A stretch of 64,000 bases of DNA. Source: Diorhabda sublineata. Its lineage: Eukaryota; Arthropoda; Insecta; Coleoptera; Chrysomelidae. Position numbers and translations under genes: made by a program. Under the pieces are notes generated by a model. That model worked only from the letters and a program-made list of their open reading frames with translations, made no database searches and was not told the origin of the DNA. Positions 37,101 to 47,400 of the stretch are shown in pieces. Location: positions 16,631,653-16,695,652 of the forward strand of contig NC_079478.1 in the NCBI RefSeq assembly GCF_026230105.1. Reading direction: 5' to 3'. Numbering within the stretch: position 1 is the first letter of the stretch; every line of letters starts with the position of its first letter.

Positions 37101-38518
37101 TTTCTATATATCAATTCTTTGTTAATCCCCTCACCTCATATACAGTTTCAATAATTCGGTTTTTGCTTTCTTTGAATTTTTTTTTCAAACCATCCAAAAA
37201 CCTCCTATAAAATCCAAGTTTTCTTTTATGCAGCACTGAGCGAACCTTTCTTTGGATCTTCTGTAGACTCGTCTTCTTCTATCGCTGCCATGAAGGTACA
37301 CTCTGCTTTCATCTGAGAAGAGAACGGAACACCAGCGCACATTTTTCGCGCGTCGTCGATGAAAGTTGCCAGTCTTTTAATAACGAAGATAAATTCTGGA
37401 AACAACAGACTGGCTCATGTTCAGATCTCTGGCCACTTTTTGATAACTTTGGCCTTGTAGCAATAGGGTGGCTGCTTGAGCAGCTTCATCATTTGCTGGG
37501 TCCGCTTTCAGGTAGAATTCTTGTTTCTTGTTAACGAAGATGTGTATCGGTTGAAATTTTATGACTAAGTGATAGTGGTGGGTCCGATAGATAACCTTTT
37601 AAAAAGGACAGTTATCTCTAATTAGTACTATTGTAAACAAGCATAAAAAGGGTGATTACTCTTTATAACATATTGTTGAACTGTGAGGGCAAGAAACATT
37701 ACTATATTTCATATTATTCTTAAATGAAACTATTAGCTTTAAAATTCTACTAAGAAAAATGCAGTTTCGTATTGTTTTGCTAGTGACTTGCGACTGCAGG
37801 GTTGTCGCCTGAGTCGATTTTTTTTTGACGAATGTAGTTACTGCCAATAATAAAAAAATTTGTGTAAAAGTTTTGTAATTTATTTTAGAAATTGATCTCG
37901 AGGAAAAATGTGTCCACGTTCGTATTATAATTTATTTTTTAAACACTGCAATTTTTGTTCACAATTTCTTTTCTTTCACAGACTGCCTCATCTATAAGAC
38001 GTCTCCGAGCTAACAAAAAAGTATCGATTATCGATGATGTGGATCTTGAGAGCACTTCCAATAACTTGAAATCGATGCGTTTGCTTGATAGGACCGACAA
38101 GATTTTAGACACCGTTGGTATAAATGATACTTTACCAAAAAAATTGGCAGAAAGAGAATCGTCTCAAAGACGCAGTGCGCTAAAAGTGACATTTAATCCG
38201 GACGAAGATAATTTGACAAAATGGACACCTTTGGAAAATAAAGTAACATCCTTCAGAGCGAGAAGAGAAACAGTAATATCAGGTGTGGAAACAGATAGCG
38301 GCGCAGCACGTAGAGCAAAATTGACGAAAGACAGATTAAACGATTTGGAAGATGAAATGACTGCTATTCAAGAAAAACAAGCTGCTAGAGAAGCTAGAGT
38401 AGCCAGATTAAGAAAACTGGTAGCCGAAACTGAACAAGATTCAGCAGACTTTGAGTTGTCTCAAGTGAAAGCTGAAAGAGCAGAAGCTCGAAAAGAACGG
38501 GTGGCTATTGAATATTAA
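29542..38518 (+). CDS. Three-exon gene, charged helical protein of 288 aa, possibly myofilin
   Basis: Exons: 29542-29701 (from ATG; acceptor at 29528-29529 leaves a 12-nt leader), 29831-30000 and 37982-38518 (TAA). The splice phases fit: 160 nt leaves one base, exon 2 completes the codon, and exon 2 ends in phase 0. Exon 1 encodes a basic start and RTKLYDANYNIGESYYKSAL. Exon 2 encodes HARIFADEDLEFSRKRAEKH. Exon 3 encodes SIRRLRANKK, SLTKW-like NLTKWTPLENK, and from about residue 225 a charged helical stretch (LNDLEDEMTAIQEKQAARE) that could form a coiled coil. There is no signal peptide or membrane segment. I suspect the insect muscle thick-filament protein myofilin from partial memory of its LYDxNY and YYKSALDRLD features, but this is not certain. 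Intron 2 is 7.98 kb and full of transposon relics. AATAAA follows at 38662. Confidence 0.72.
30001..30021 (+). CDS. Possible alternative 3' end of the 29542 gene by reading into intron 2
   Basis: If the donor at 30000/30001 is not used, the frame continues for six codons (VRRFFA) to TAA at 30019-30021. Two AATAAA signals follow at 30092 and 30102. This would give a 116-residue isoform. It is inferred from sequence alone. Confidence 0.4.
   Translation: MRRFFA
30708..31735 (-). mobile_element. Mariner-like relic, interrupted
   Basis: A mariner-type end starts at 30708 after TA (ACGAGGTCTGAGAATAAAGT). On the minus strand at about 31596-31490 the frame reads MEDEARRGVSVEVRALIRQY and RMLVDKLIST, which resembles the helix-turn-helix region of mariner transposases. 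The catalytic region is not readable. A piece of LINE RNase H lies between the two parts, so an insertion or rearrangement has occurred. Whether the terminal repeat and the coding piece come from one element is uncertain. Confidence 0.48.
30900..31225 (+). mobile_element. RNase H fragment of a LINE
   Basis: The plus strand encodes LLQEPVIDGCNIQFV, a stop, then MPGHSGSKGNDEKDSIARLG, then PPMSPEPIVD and RRWINTPCMRQAK. This matches the end of the RNase H domain of I, R1 or Loa-type LINEs (W-x-PGHSG-x-x-GNE-x-AD-x-LA) and the segment after it. Nothing else of the LINE is visible here. Confidence 0.65.
31736..34070. other. Intronic AT-rich stretch
   Basis: It lies in intron 2 of the 29542 gene. 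Apart from the repeat at 32343-32490 no feature is supported. Confidence 0.4.
32343..32490 (+). repeat. Dispersed insect repeat, copy 2
   Basis: It shares GAAATTTCTGGAATCGT, ACACTCACGATTACATT, and TCTGACACGTGTTTCGATAA followed by CCTAGTTA with copy 1 at 13545-13650, in the same order but with a longer middle. The word TCTTCATAGACTGAAGG follows. Confidence 0.6.
34071..34105. repeat. (GA)n microsatellite
   Basis: About 17 uninterrupted GA units. Confidence 0.97.
34106..36704. other. Intronic stretch with a hAT-like end and unassigned open frames
   Basis: Frames at 34238-34447 (69 codons, one hydrophobic segment) and 35002-35367 (121 codons) are open but show no recognisable motif or splice context that would make them exons. 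The sequence at about 34900-34922, read on the minus strand, begins CAGGGCCGAGCCGTGCCGGG, like the end of a hAT-type element, and TGCCGCC words lie just left of it, but I cannot find the partner end. A perfect small hairpin is at 36062-36088. Confidence 0.4.
36062..36088. repeat. Perfect 12-bp hairpin
   Basis: GTTATTGCAAAC and its exact complement are separated by 3 nt. No known function. Confidence 0.8.
36705..37560 (-). mobile_element. Tc1-family relic with internal deletion
   Basis: Reading the minus strand from 37560: ADPANDEAAQAATLLLQGQS then VARDLNMSQSVVSRIYLRY (N-terminal paired-like helix-turn-helix). After a deletion of more than 100 codons the frame goes directly to WCSVLFSDESRVYLHGSDRR (second catalytic Asp context) and ERFAQCCIKENL. 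Around 37040-37000 MDWPARI matches the MDWPARSPDLNPIE block, with the catalytic Glu lost. Near 36830 KRWEAVI matches the very C-terminus. The 3' end region is about 36705-36800. Inactive. Confidence 0.75.
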
Positions 38519-39439
38519 ATTAATATCTTTGATTGAACTGGAGCTATCTACTTTTCATTTGTTGAAAGAAAAACAAATAGTTCTATAGAGTAGTATAAAT
38601 ATTTTTAAATGTTAAAAATTTAACTTATTTCATTTCTTGTTTCTATAAAAATTTATACGTAAATAAATCGGAAAAGGTGAAAAATAATTGGAGGAATGTT
38701 TGAAGCCTCCTTTTTATCTGGAGATTATGTCAATTGGAAACGAGTTATATAAGTACTTGATTTACAAATTATAAAAGATTTATGGATGTTTTTTGCAATT
38801 GATATAAACTCATCATTGCATTTTTTTAAAAGTTATCTATCCCAATCATGAAATAATCTTTCACATATACCAAAATCCATTCTATTATTACAATTTTTCA
38901 AGAAACTCAATAATGTGTTCATTTATATTATTTTTATCAATTTAATTTTGGTTAAAAAATTTTTATTTTTATTTTATAAAGAACCAATTTTATAATATAA
39001 TTTTTATTTTGGATTGTTTATATTTTGTACCTGTGTCTTATTTACTATTCAAGTTTCAAAAAAAACGTTGAGACATTTTGTTGTATTTGCTTATTGTATA
39101 TAGTGTATACACCGAGATTAATATATTATGGAAAAAATTATTTGTTTCATTTCAGTCTATATTATAGTAACTACTTAAATAGCATAAGTTAGATCACACA
39201 AATAACTCTAAAGTACCTGGATGACCGAGCTTTCTTCGGTATTTTGTGTTTTACAGAAATTATATTTAAATACGAATTCCATACTGATGCAGTATGAATA
39301 ATATTTTTTTATCTTGCCGTCATAATACGATGTCTTTTTTGAAACCTCCGATCCCTCTGTGTAGACGCTTCGCGGATAAAAGACATGCGGACATGCGCTG
39401 TAGGCGACTGCGAAGCTTACGCACTGCACACTCCACCAT

Positions 39440-39890
39440 TGTTCACATTCAGGCATCAGTCGGCGTTGTGCTACAGCCACGTAAAGATATCTGCCATTAT
39501 TGAAACTCCCGTCAAATGTAATTCGTTTTCTACAGGCTGAAGGCCATATTGCTGCAGAAATCTATGGGACGTGTGTATGGGGAAAGCTTCATGATTGATG
39601 ATATTGTGCGTGCATGGTGTCGACAGTTTATGGATAGAGGGGGCCAAGGACGCAAATCTATAGTTTCAGATGACCTGGATCAACAAGTTGACAGAATAGT
39701 TGAAGAAAACCGCAGATTCGCCATTACTGCTTTGTCTACGGAATTTCCAGAAGTTTCAAGGTCTGTTTTGTATTATTACTGAACGGTTAGGCTACATTAG
39801 CGGCAACTTTTTTTGAAGAGGGTATTGAAAAGCTTGTCCACAGATATGGCAAATGTCCTAATCTCTTCGGTGATTATGTCAAAAAGTAAC
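39440..39890 (+). mobile_element. Mariner relic with N- and C-terminal transposase fragments fused
   Basis: The plus strand gives VIRFLQAEGHIAAEIYG (about 39520-39565), RVYGESFMIDDIVRAWCRQF (39567-39630) and DRIVEENRRFAITALSTEFP (39690-39750), the N-terminal helix-turn-helix half of a mariner transposase. At 39810 it jumps to FFEEGIEKLVHRYGKCPNLF and GDYVKK plus stop, the extreme C-terminus. The whole catalytic core is deleted. No terminal repeats were found. Confidence 0.8.
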
Positions 39891-40104
39891 CGTAAGTGTA
39901 CCAATCTTTTGGTAATATAATTATTGTTTTATATAAACTTGTCTTTTATTTATACTTTATTTATTTAAATAAAATATCACGAGTGCAATTAGTTTAATAT
40001 TTTTGTCATCACAATTTTAATTTTGTAATCTAATACTTCCTTCCATACTATATTGCAGGTATGTCGACGATTTTCATAGATAAACTTTTAACGTATTTGG
40101 TTGC

Positions 40105-40840
40105 TTATATGCCACATATAACATGCCATGCATGAAGATCGGATTTTAACTCAGCTATAACAGATTTAGAGGTGGGCCCTTCAGATTTGTGGTCAGTCAT
40201 GCCAAATGCAGATCTAACGAGAAATTGCTGCATGGTGCATCCCAGTTTTCCTTTTGATGGGTCAAAGGTTATCGTTGGTATATGTATTTCTTTGTCAGAT
40301 TGTTCAACAATAACAATTTTCACATTTATTATGTGAATACACAGGCTTATTACCACGACTCTTGTACCATTGGATAATCAATCTGATATATCTAAATTAC
40401 TCCACAAAATTATTAACACATTTTTTTTCAATTTTAGTTCGTGTGGTGGTAAGTCTGAAATTTTGACACTATTCAGAAATTCTGATATTAATTAACTGCT
40501 CCTTCAGATTGACATTTCATTGAGTCATAGCTATGGTAGATTTTGTACTTTCCAGGAAGTTTGGCATCATCAATTTTTTCAAAATATTTGTAATGAGGCG
40601 CGAGTTTTGCTCTGTCTTTCATCCCTTCATAATTTCCATTGACTAAGCAACTACCAAATACTTTATCAATAAGATTGTTGCTCGAAATGATATTCTTTGG
40701 CAATTCAAATTCTTTATACTATTTTAGTAAATAGTCGTTACTATATATCAACATCCATCGATTGAGTTTTGTTCGCACGTGGCTGTACAGGCAGAAAATA
40801 GTGAAAATCTCCTCTTAGTACTATTACTTCTCCACAAAGA
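40105..40840 (-). mobile_element. Helitron-type Pif1 helicase fragment
   Basis: On the minus strand from 40840: LRGDFHYFLPVQPRANKTQS (the G-D-F-R-Q-x-LPV block, motif III of Pif1 helicases), then after a gap ISSNNLIDKVFGSCLVNGNY, KLPGKYKIYHSYDSMKC, LPPHELKLKK, SNGTRVVVISL, IPTITFDPSKGKLGCTMQQF and VRSAFGMTDHKSEGPTSKSV. The last is the degenerate form of the family's VRLAFAMTINKSQGQT motif. Such helicases form the C-terminal half of Helitron Rep-Hel proteins, which replicate by rolling circle. Frameshifts and an internal deletion are present, and no Rep domain or Helitron ends are visible. Confidence 0.75.
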
Positions 40841-41589
40841 GGGACATTCAAGATTCGGACTATCCAAACGCTACCTTTTACTTGTTATTTTACCCCCAAT
40901 TATTTAATTTTTCTTCCAATAAAAAAAGTTATGTTTAAATTTATTATCGATAACTCGAGTAAAATGACATTTTTTAAAAATCAATTCCAGCTACATCGAT
41001 TTTCCGTTCCCAAAGCCCCCTATATACTAATTTTCATAAAAATCGTTGGAGCCGTTCCCTAGATTTGATACGGTATGGGATATAAGTATTTTTGAAGCAT
41101 ACTTATCACTCACAAACAAATGTTTTACTATATTTTGATTATACTCTAATGTAAATCAGTTAAAAATTCCACAAAAAAATTCAATAACTTACAAATTCTA
41201 ATAAAACCTTTATTTTTTTTTCTGCCATTCGTTAATATTTATCTCAACGCTCAAAACGTCTCGTAAGCTATTCCACTTGGGTTTACCATTATAACGATCT
41301 TGACTAATTGTAAGTGGAACAAGAAAGATCGTGGTCGTGAACGTGACTGTCGTGAGTGCTTATTGGAATGCACCCAGAGCGTTAATTAATGTACAGGTTT
41401 TTTAAAGGTACCATATGGGTTGACGAATTTCCTGTTTATGTGTATTGTACTTGGCTAGCAATAAATTTATCCCAACATTGAATCCATAACTAGAAGCATT
41501 CCTGGAAGGTTTGTTTTAATACATGTTTAAAATTCCCTTGGAAGAGAACTATAGCACCAGTGGTAGCTAGACCATTTTTGACACTTCAA
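40841..41589. other. Spacer, nothing recognised
   Basis: No coding region. A stretch at about 41030-41080 (AAAATCGTTGGAGCCGTTCC) resembles a motif common in insect dispersed repeats, but no boundaries are visible. Confidence 0.35.
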
Positions 41590-42290
41590 AGACCGTAGTG
41601 TTTGAATTTATCTCACATAGCCAGATTTTATCTACAATATGTAGATATACTCTTTGCTGGAAAATAGCAATGAAAAGTTTGTTAATACAACTGAACGACG
41701 AAAAGGCAATGAGCTTAGAACAAGTTCAAAATTATGAATATCTTGGGCTGCTTATAAAGGACGACGGTGACGAGGGAGGAAATCTGGAAGCGAGGAGAAG
41801 TAAGCAGTTGGAAGCGCTGATTGCGATAATAAGATCCCAATAAATCTCCATAAAGGCGAAGCTACATATATACAAAACAATAATAAGACCAATAGTGAGC
41901 TACGGAGGCGAAATGTGGATCCTTAACAAAGTAGAGGAAGAGAAGTTAGATATATGGGAGAGAAAAATACTTAGAAGGATACTAGAAGGGATATCTATTG
42001 CCGAGGAAAACAAATAATGGAATGAGGAATCTATTTGGAGACGCAGAACTAAGCAAAATAATAAGATCGAAAAGAATAAAGTCGCTAGATCACATACAGA
42101 GAATACCAGATTTTAGAGCAGCTATGATGAACATAGAACAAGGAAACGAGGAAAAGATGGTACGCAGAGGTGATGGAAGACCTAAGAAAGATAGGACTGG
42201 AAAACGAAAGCAAAAAATAGGAAATAGTGGAAGGGAATCACTCTCATGCTATGGGTCTAAAAGGCCTGCGTGAAGCACCTATATATATAT
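41590..42290 (+). mobile_element. 3' end of an RTE-type LINE
   Basis: The plus strand gives MSLEQVQNYEYLGLLIKDDG (about 41709-41767), KLHIYKTIIRPIVSYGGEMW (about 41850-41925), then RRILEGI, and from 41998 onward RSKRIKSLDHIQRIP and RRGDGRPKKDRTGKRK. These are the conserved thumb and C-terminal blocks of RTE-like ORFs. Frameshifts separate them. The copy ends in a short (TA)n run at about 42280-42290, as expected for a clade that tends to end in simple repeats. Confidence 0.78.
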
Positions 42291-42761
42291 GTAGATGTGC
42301 TTTTTGAAACTATCCATTAGGTTACTTGAAATAGGTCTATTCAAAATAAAATGAATGAATATTATAAAAACAAATTCTATATTAAAACAAATTTTAGATA
42401 ATAATATGATTCCACCAAACTCTTAAAAATACAAATACCTATTACAAAAATCACAAATAGAAAATTGAAAAACTTACATTGTAATTCCAAATCCTTTTTA
42501 TTCACAGCACAACATTAGAAAATATATAATATTCTTTATATCTATATGATAAATAAACGATTACAGAATTTATACAATGATCTGCACAAAGACAAAAAAA
42601 ATCCAGTGCAAAATTTCTAAAAGGCAATTGTATTTGTCTTTCTAACATTTATAAGAACAACAGTTTTCAAAAACAGGAAAATACTCATCATATTTTTCAT
42701 TTCAATAAACTATTCTATTTTAAATAATTTTTCATTGCGAGAACAGAAAAATGGACTTGTC
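42291..42761. other. AT-rich spacer, nothing recognised
   Basis: No supported feature. Confidence 0.4.
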
Positions 42762-44787
42762 TATCAAGTCAAGCGCCAGAGCAAAATAATATCTTCAGAG
42801 GTGTCCCCTGAATGTAAATCCAAGTGGGGCCGCCATCTTGAAAAATATTTTTTATCAGATATCTCACGAACCACGCATCGTACGACAAAAGATAATTTTT
42901 ATAGATAATAATTTTTGACATCTTTTTTATTTGAAACTTTTTTTAGTATAGAATTGGCAACTAAGTACTTTTGCTTTTTACTGATAGAGAGCATTGCTTT
43001 ATTTTTTGAAGAATTTATGTAAGTACTGTACTTTGACGTTTGTCACGTGATAGTGGTCACATTGACACAACTTTAGAAGTAACTAGTGCGTGATTATTAT
43101 TAAAGCTATTAGTTTTGGGTTATTAAATGGAGTGCAGAAATGAACATTTTCGGCATATTTTCCTTCTTTATTTCCGTAAAGGAAAAAAATCTGCTGCGAC
43201 TCACAAAGAAATGTGTGAAGTTTATGGTGCTGATTGCTTATCAGAATTAGTATAAAAAATTCCGTTCTGGAGATTTTTCCCTTCAAGATGAGCAAAGTTC
43301 TGGTCGGCCTACTGATGTTGATGTCATCAAAGTCATAATTGAAGAGGATCGTCATATAATTGTTCGAGAGGTGGCGAAGGGGTTACGTGTATCGCACACA
43401 ATAAATGAAAAACACTTAAAATGGCTTGAGCTATTTGAGAAGCTTGATATTTGGGTACCTCACTAATTGAAAGAAATTTATTTAAACTTAGAAACAACAT
43501 TTGCGATATGTACCTTAAACGAAATGACACCGATCCTTTTTTGGAAAGAATTATCACTGGTGATGAAAAATGGGTCCTGTCCAGTAACATAATTCGAAAC
43601 GATCATGTAGCAAAATCGATGAACCAGTGTTTTTTAAGCTGTTTCCAAGGAACCAAAAGATCAATTCTAATGTTCACTGTCAACAATTAATGAAAATGGA
43701 TGAATTAATCAAAGAAAAGAGGGCAGAATTGTCAAATCGGAAAGGTTTAGTATTCCACCATGATAATACAAGGCCTTACACAACTTTGGCAAGTCGTAAG
43801 AAACTATTGGAGCTTGGCTGGAGTGATGTCACCAGTCAACAGAATTCTTTGTTCAATCAAACTTTCACGGATGATGATGACCTTCAATCGCACCTGGTTC
43901 AGTTTTTTACTGATAAGTACCAGAAATTTTATCAGCGCGGAATCATGAAGCTGAAAGAAAGATGGCAAAAAGTCATTGACAAAATAGAAAATATATAATT
44001 GATTAAAAACTATTCTTTGTTAAAAAATAGAATTTTATTAAGTTGTACTGCTATTTCGGGTCGTTCGGAATTTCCCCGTCTTAATTTTCCAACAGTATTC
44101 AGGTATAGGTAAATCTCAACAATTTTTGTCTCCTAGTGATGCTAGTTTGGTTCCCTCACCTGTTTAGTATTGAAATTTTCGTAGATGCGTCAGTTTTTTT
44201 AGAGTAACATTCATAAAGTATAATATAAAATAGTATGATACGATCATAACGTTAATTATTATTATTAATAATAACAATTCTTGGTGTAGCGTAGTGTAGT
44301 ATTGTTTTTCGCTACACAGACAATATTTTATGATGATACCGTTTCCCCTTGTAAATAACAATAAAGATAAAATATCAGTAGTTCTCCACACTAATTATAA
44401 TTTGAATTGATTCGCTACACAGCTGTATCGACTTTTTTGTGTTACATATGCCATTTTATGCTTTATGAAATTGTTTTCGTATACAAAGAGCAATATTGCC
44501 TCTGATAATGTACGGAAAGCAAGTTTTATCAAGCTGCAACTCTTAAACTATCAATGTTACGAGAAAAAGTTTCCAATAAAATTTCAGCCCTACAAATTCA
44601 TTTACCGCCATTTTTAATTTATCATGATTTGTTAACTATATATTTATTTTAGAGATATCTGATAACACGTGTTTTTCAAGATGGAGGCTGACGCGGGCGC
44701 TCCCCATGACACCCACTTGGATTTACATTCAGGAGACACCCTTGAACATATTCCAAAAAAAAACTTTGCAAAAAAGTACATGGCGCA
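42762..44787. mobile_element. Unclassified element with long inverted ends, carrying a mariner relic
   Basis: The region at about 42770-42880 recurs inverted at about 44650-44780. Shared words include GAATGTAAATCCAAGTGG, GCCATCTTGAAAAA-like sequence and AGATATCTGATA. The match is imperfect, with an insertion of about 8 bp in the right copy. No transposase other than the mariner relic between the arms is visible, so the arms probably belong to a non-autonomous element into which the mariner jumped. The outer limits are approximate. Confidence 0.55.
42953..43998 (+). mobile_element. Mariner relic, nearly full span, broken
   Basis: The left end (42953, TTGGCAACTAAGTACTTTTG) is a mariner terminal sequence. 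The plus strand then reads FRKGKKSAATHKEMCEVYGA, RSGRPT-like SSGRPTDVD, a second helix-turn-helix, LDIWVPH, DPFLERIITGDEKWVLSSN (first catalytic Asp), LVFHHDNTRPYTTLASRKK (second catalytic Asp) and DKYQKFYQRGIMKLKERWQK (C-terminus), ending at 43998. The segment with the third catalytic position is altered or lost, and there are frameshifts at several points. No right terminal repeat is visible after 44000. Confidence 0.85.
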
Positions 44788-44887
44788 TATCCTAAAGGTC
44801 TTCACCTATATTTTGTGCACTTACATGCATTTCTGTTTCGAAGTCTTTATATTCAATGAAAAAACATCACAAATGTAGGCAGATCTA

Positions 44888-46127
44888 CAGAGTGAGTTTT
44901 ATGTATTGAACGCCTCAATTATCTCAGAAACGGCTTGTACAATTTTTATTTTGTGTACAACGGTTTTGTGATACGGCCGGTATTATGGTGGTATCTATAT
45001 TTTTCGCTTTTCGAAATACTTATTATTTTTCATCTAATGTTTCCTATACCCAAATGCCAAAATTTCGGAGTTATAGCTACATTTGCGTTATCCACCGATG
45101 TTAAAATAATATGACTGCTACAATAACAGATTTGACGTTTCAATAAATTATTATTCTTGTTTATTGAAAGTTTACTAAAGTTACAATGGATCGTTTATCT
45201 GAAAAAGAACGAATTGATATTTTAATGATATTAGGATATGTGTAGAAGTAATATCTTCAATAATTTATATTCTAACCGAAATCCCATAACAACATCTACT
45301 GTCAGTAAATTAGTAAAAAAGTTTAACAAAACTGGTACAGTAAAAGATTCATCCAAATAAGGGCACAGAAAAAACTGCATCAACTGAAAACAAATCTTTA
45401 GATATTTGTGTCCAGTTAGAAGACGATCTACACTTGAGTACTAGACAAATATCCAGGAAATTTGATATTACGCAAACATCCGTAATGAAAATTTTAAAGA
45501 ACTATCAGATGACGATAATTGTAGATACTGGTCAGGTAGATCTCTTTTTCATTGGGGATAACTTAAATGGTACGGCGTATTTAGATTAGATAGATATTTC
45601 CAAATCAAGTATTTTCAATTACATTTAAAAAAAAAACTTCCATTATTAAAAATTTTCAAGAACAATATTCAATACGATAATATTTGGCTACAAGAAGATG
45701 GTGCCTCACCTCACTATGCGTGTATGGTGAGGCAATAGCTAAATAATGTGTTTCCCAGAAGATGGATTGGAAGGCGTGGTTTTATCGAATGGCCCCCGCT
45801 TTCACCCGACATGAATCCTTTAGACCAGTTTCGTTAAACTTTTTTACTAACTTACTGACACCAGACCTTGATACGAGATTTGTATTAGCGCATAAATTAT
45901 TAAAGAATATTCAAATTATTCAATCGTAGCCATCTAAATGTACAATATTTATTGTAACTCTATACTGTAAATGTAGCTATAACTCCGAAATTATGGCATT
46001 ACATGATAAATAATAGTATTTCTTAAGGATTTCTAAAAACACAAAATATTTAAGGTTATCTATTTCACATGACCCTTGCGCACAAACATTTATAAAAATT
46101 GTAAAAAAAAATTGTAAACTCATTCTG
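44888..46127 (+). mobile_element. IS630/Tc1/mariner-group relic with TA target and terminal repeats
   Basis: TA lies at 44886-44887 and 46128-46129. The ends are CAGAGTGAGTTTTA (left) and CAGAATGAGTTTAC (right, read inward). A stronger inner inverted repeat of about 35 bp (GTAGCTATAACTCCGAAATT and neighbours) sits at about 45054-45090 and 45969-46005. The plus strand from 45186 encodes MDRLSEKERIDILMILGY, NPITTSTVSKLVKKFNKTGT, LSTRQISRKFDITQTSVMKI, NLNGTAYLD, IWLQEDGASPHYACMVRQ and WIGRRGFIEWPPLSPDMNPL, read across several frames. The first catalytic Asp region is deleted. Inactive. Confidence 0.82.
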
Positions 46128-46426
46128 TATTTGGATACTAAAATTAAATTTACAATGTTCTGTATCACATACCAAACATATTGAAATAATAAATACAAAT
46201 TTCTCACTGCTTCGGAAAACATCAAAATACTGAATAAAATTAATTTCTTAAATTCGATCGAATGTGTCAAGCAGTCTTTAAATACATTGGTTTCACCAAT
46301 TGTACGACATTATGATTATTAATTATCGCTGATCAACTCTCAATCTACCCAAGTCCTGTTCAATAGAATGTTTCGTTAAATTATAATTTCTACTAGATGC
46401 CCATTGAATTTTGATTACTCTACCCT

Positions 46427-46700
46427 TGTTTGATTTTGTTTTAATTTTAGTTTTAATTTTTTATTTAGAAATTCATTCTACTCTACGCCTCTGGCAGTCT
46501 CTCTTTCTTCGTTACTTGTCGTTTTTATGTAGCGAGACGAGAACGCAGTATATGTATTATATAGACCGAAGTAAGAACGTTTGGTTCTAATAAAAAGAAG
46601 CTTTGCTTCCAGAAAATAAATGGGACTTTGTTTCATTTAAAATAAATAGAAAATTTAAATACAAAATAAAATTATACAGTCCACTTCATTCAATACAACA
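46427..46700 (+). repeat. 5' LTR of the BEL/Pao element
   Basis: 274 bp, begins TGTTTGATTTT and ends ATACAACA. The sequence TATATAGACC (about 46560) is a candidate promoter-like region, and AATAAA words occur near 46590 and 46616. It carries 4 nt more than the 3' copy (CTTT in the TCTCTCTTTCTTCG stretch). Confidence 0.95.
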
Positions 46701-46703
46701 TTT

Positions 46704-46722
46704 TGGTCATTCGAGCCGGATG
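46704..46722 (+). promoter_or_regulatory. Primer binding site, probably for tRNA-Tyr
   Basis: Three bases after the 5' LTR, TGGTCATTCGAGCCGGATG matches the complement of the 3' end of animal tRNA-Tyr (as I remember it, TGGTCCTTCGAGCCGGATT) except for two positions. Confidence 0.65.
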
Positions 46723-47400
46723 ATTAACAAATTATAAATAAATAAAATTGTGTTGTGCACAAGAAGATCCTTTCAAACTACCGCATCAGGAAGAAGAAAC
46801 CTGTAAGTCCTTTCCATTTTATTATTTATTCCTCCTCATAGTGTCGTCGATTTCTGATGGAAGAGTTTTTTATTATTGCTTTGTAGTAAATAATATATAG
46901 TTCAATACAATTGCAAGATAAAATATTTCAAGTTAACGTTAAACAAAACTATAGGTATTACCTTGTCGGTAAGGCACACTTATTTGACGTAAATTTAAAT
47001 AAAGGTAAAAATTGGTTTCAATATAGGAATATAGTATTGTTCTTTACTTTATTATAAAAAAAATTGCCTTATTTTCTTGCTCAAATATTATCATTCAATA
47101 TTAAGGTATCGAGATGAATTCACAAGTAATTTGCAATTAATATAAATATCGATTAATACACAACAAATTATTTTGAACTATTCATGTTGTATCTTTAGAA
47201 AGGTATTTGCAATATTTGCTTCCTAGATCCTAGTAAGAAAGTAGTATACTCCGTTTTTTTATCATTAGCCAAGTAGACAAAACATTCGGACGGCGCCAGC
47301 GGAGCGGCTAAGTACAAAAAGGTCGCAGTTTTTCTGTAAAGTTATTACTAGTAAACAAATCAAAACTCATTTCATAGGCGCGCGATAAAAATAAAATAAA

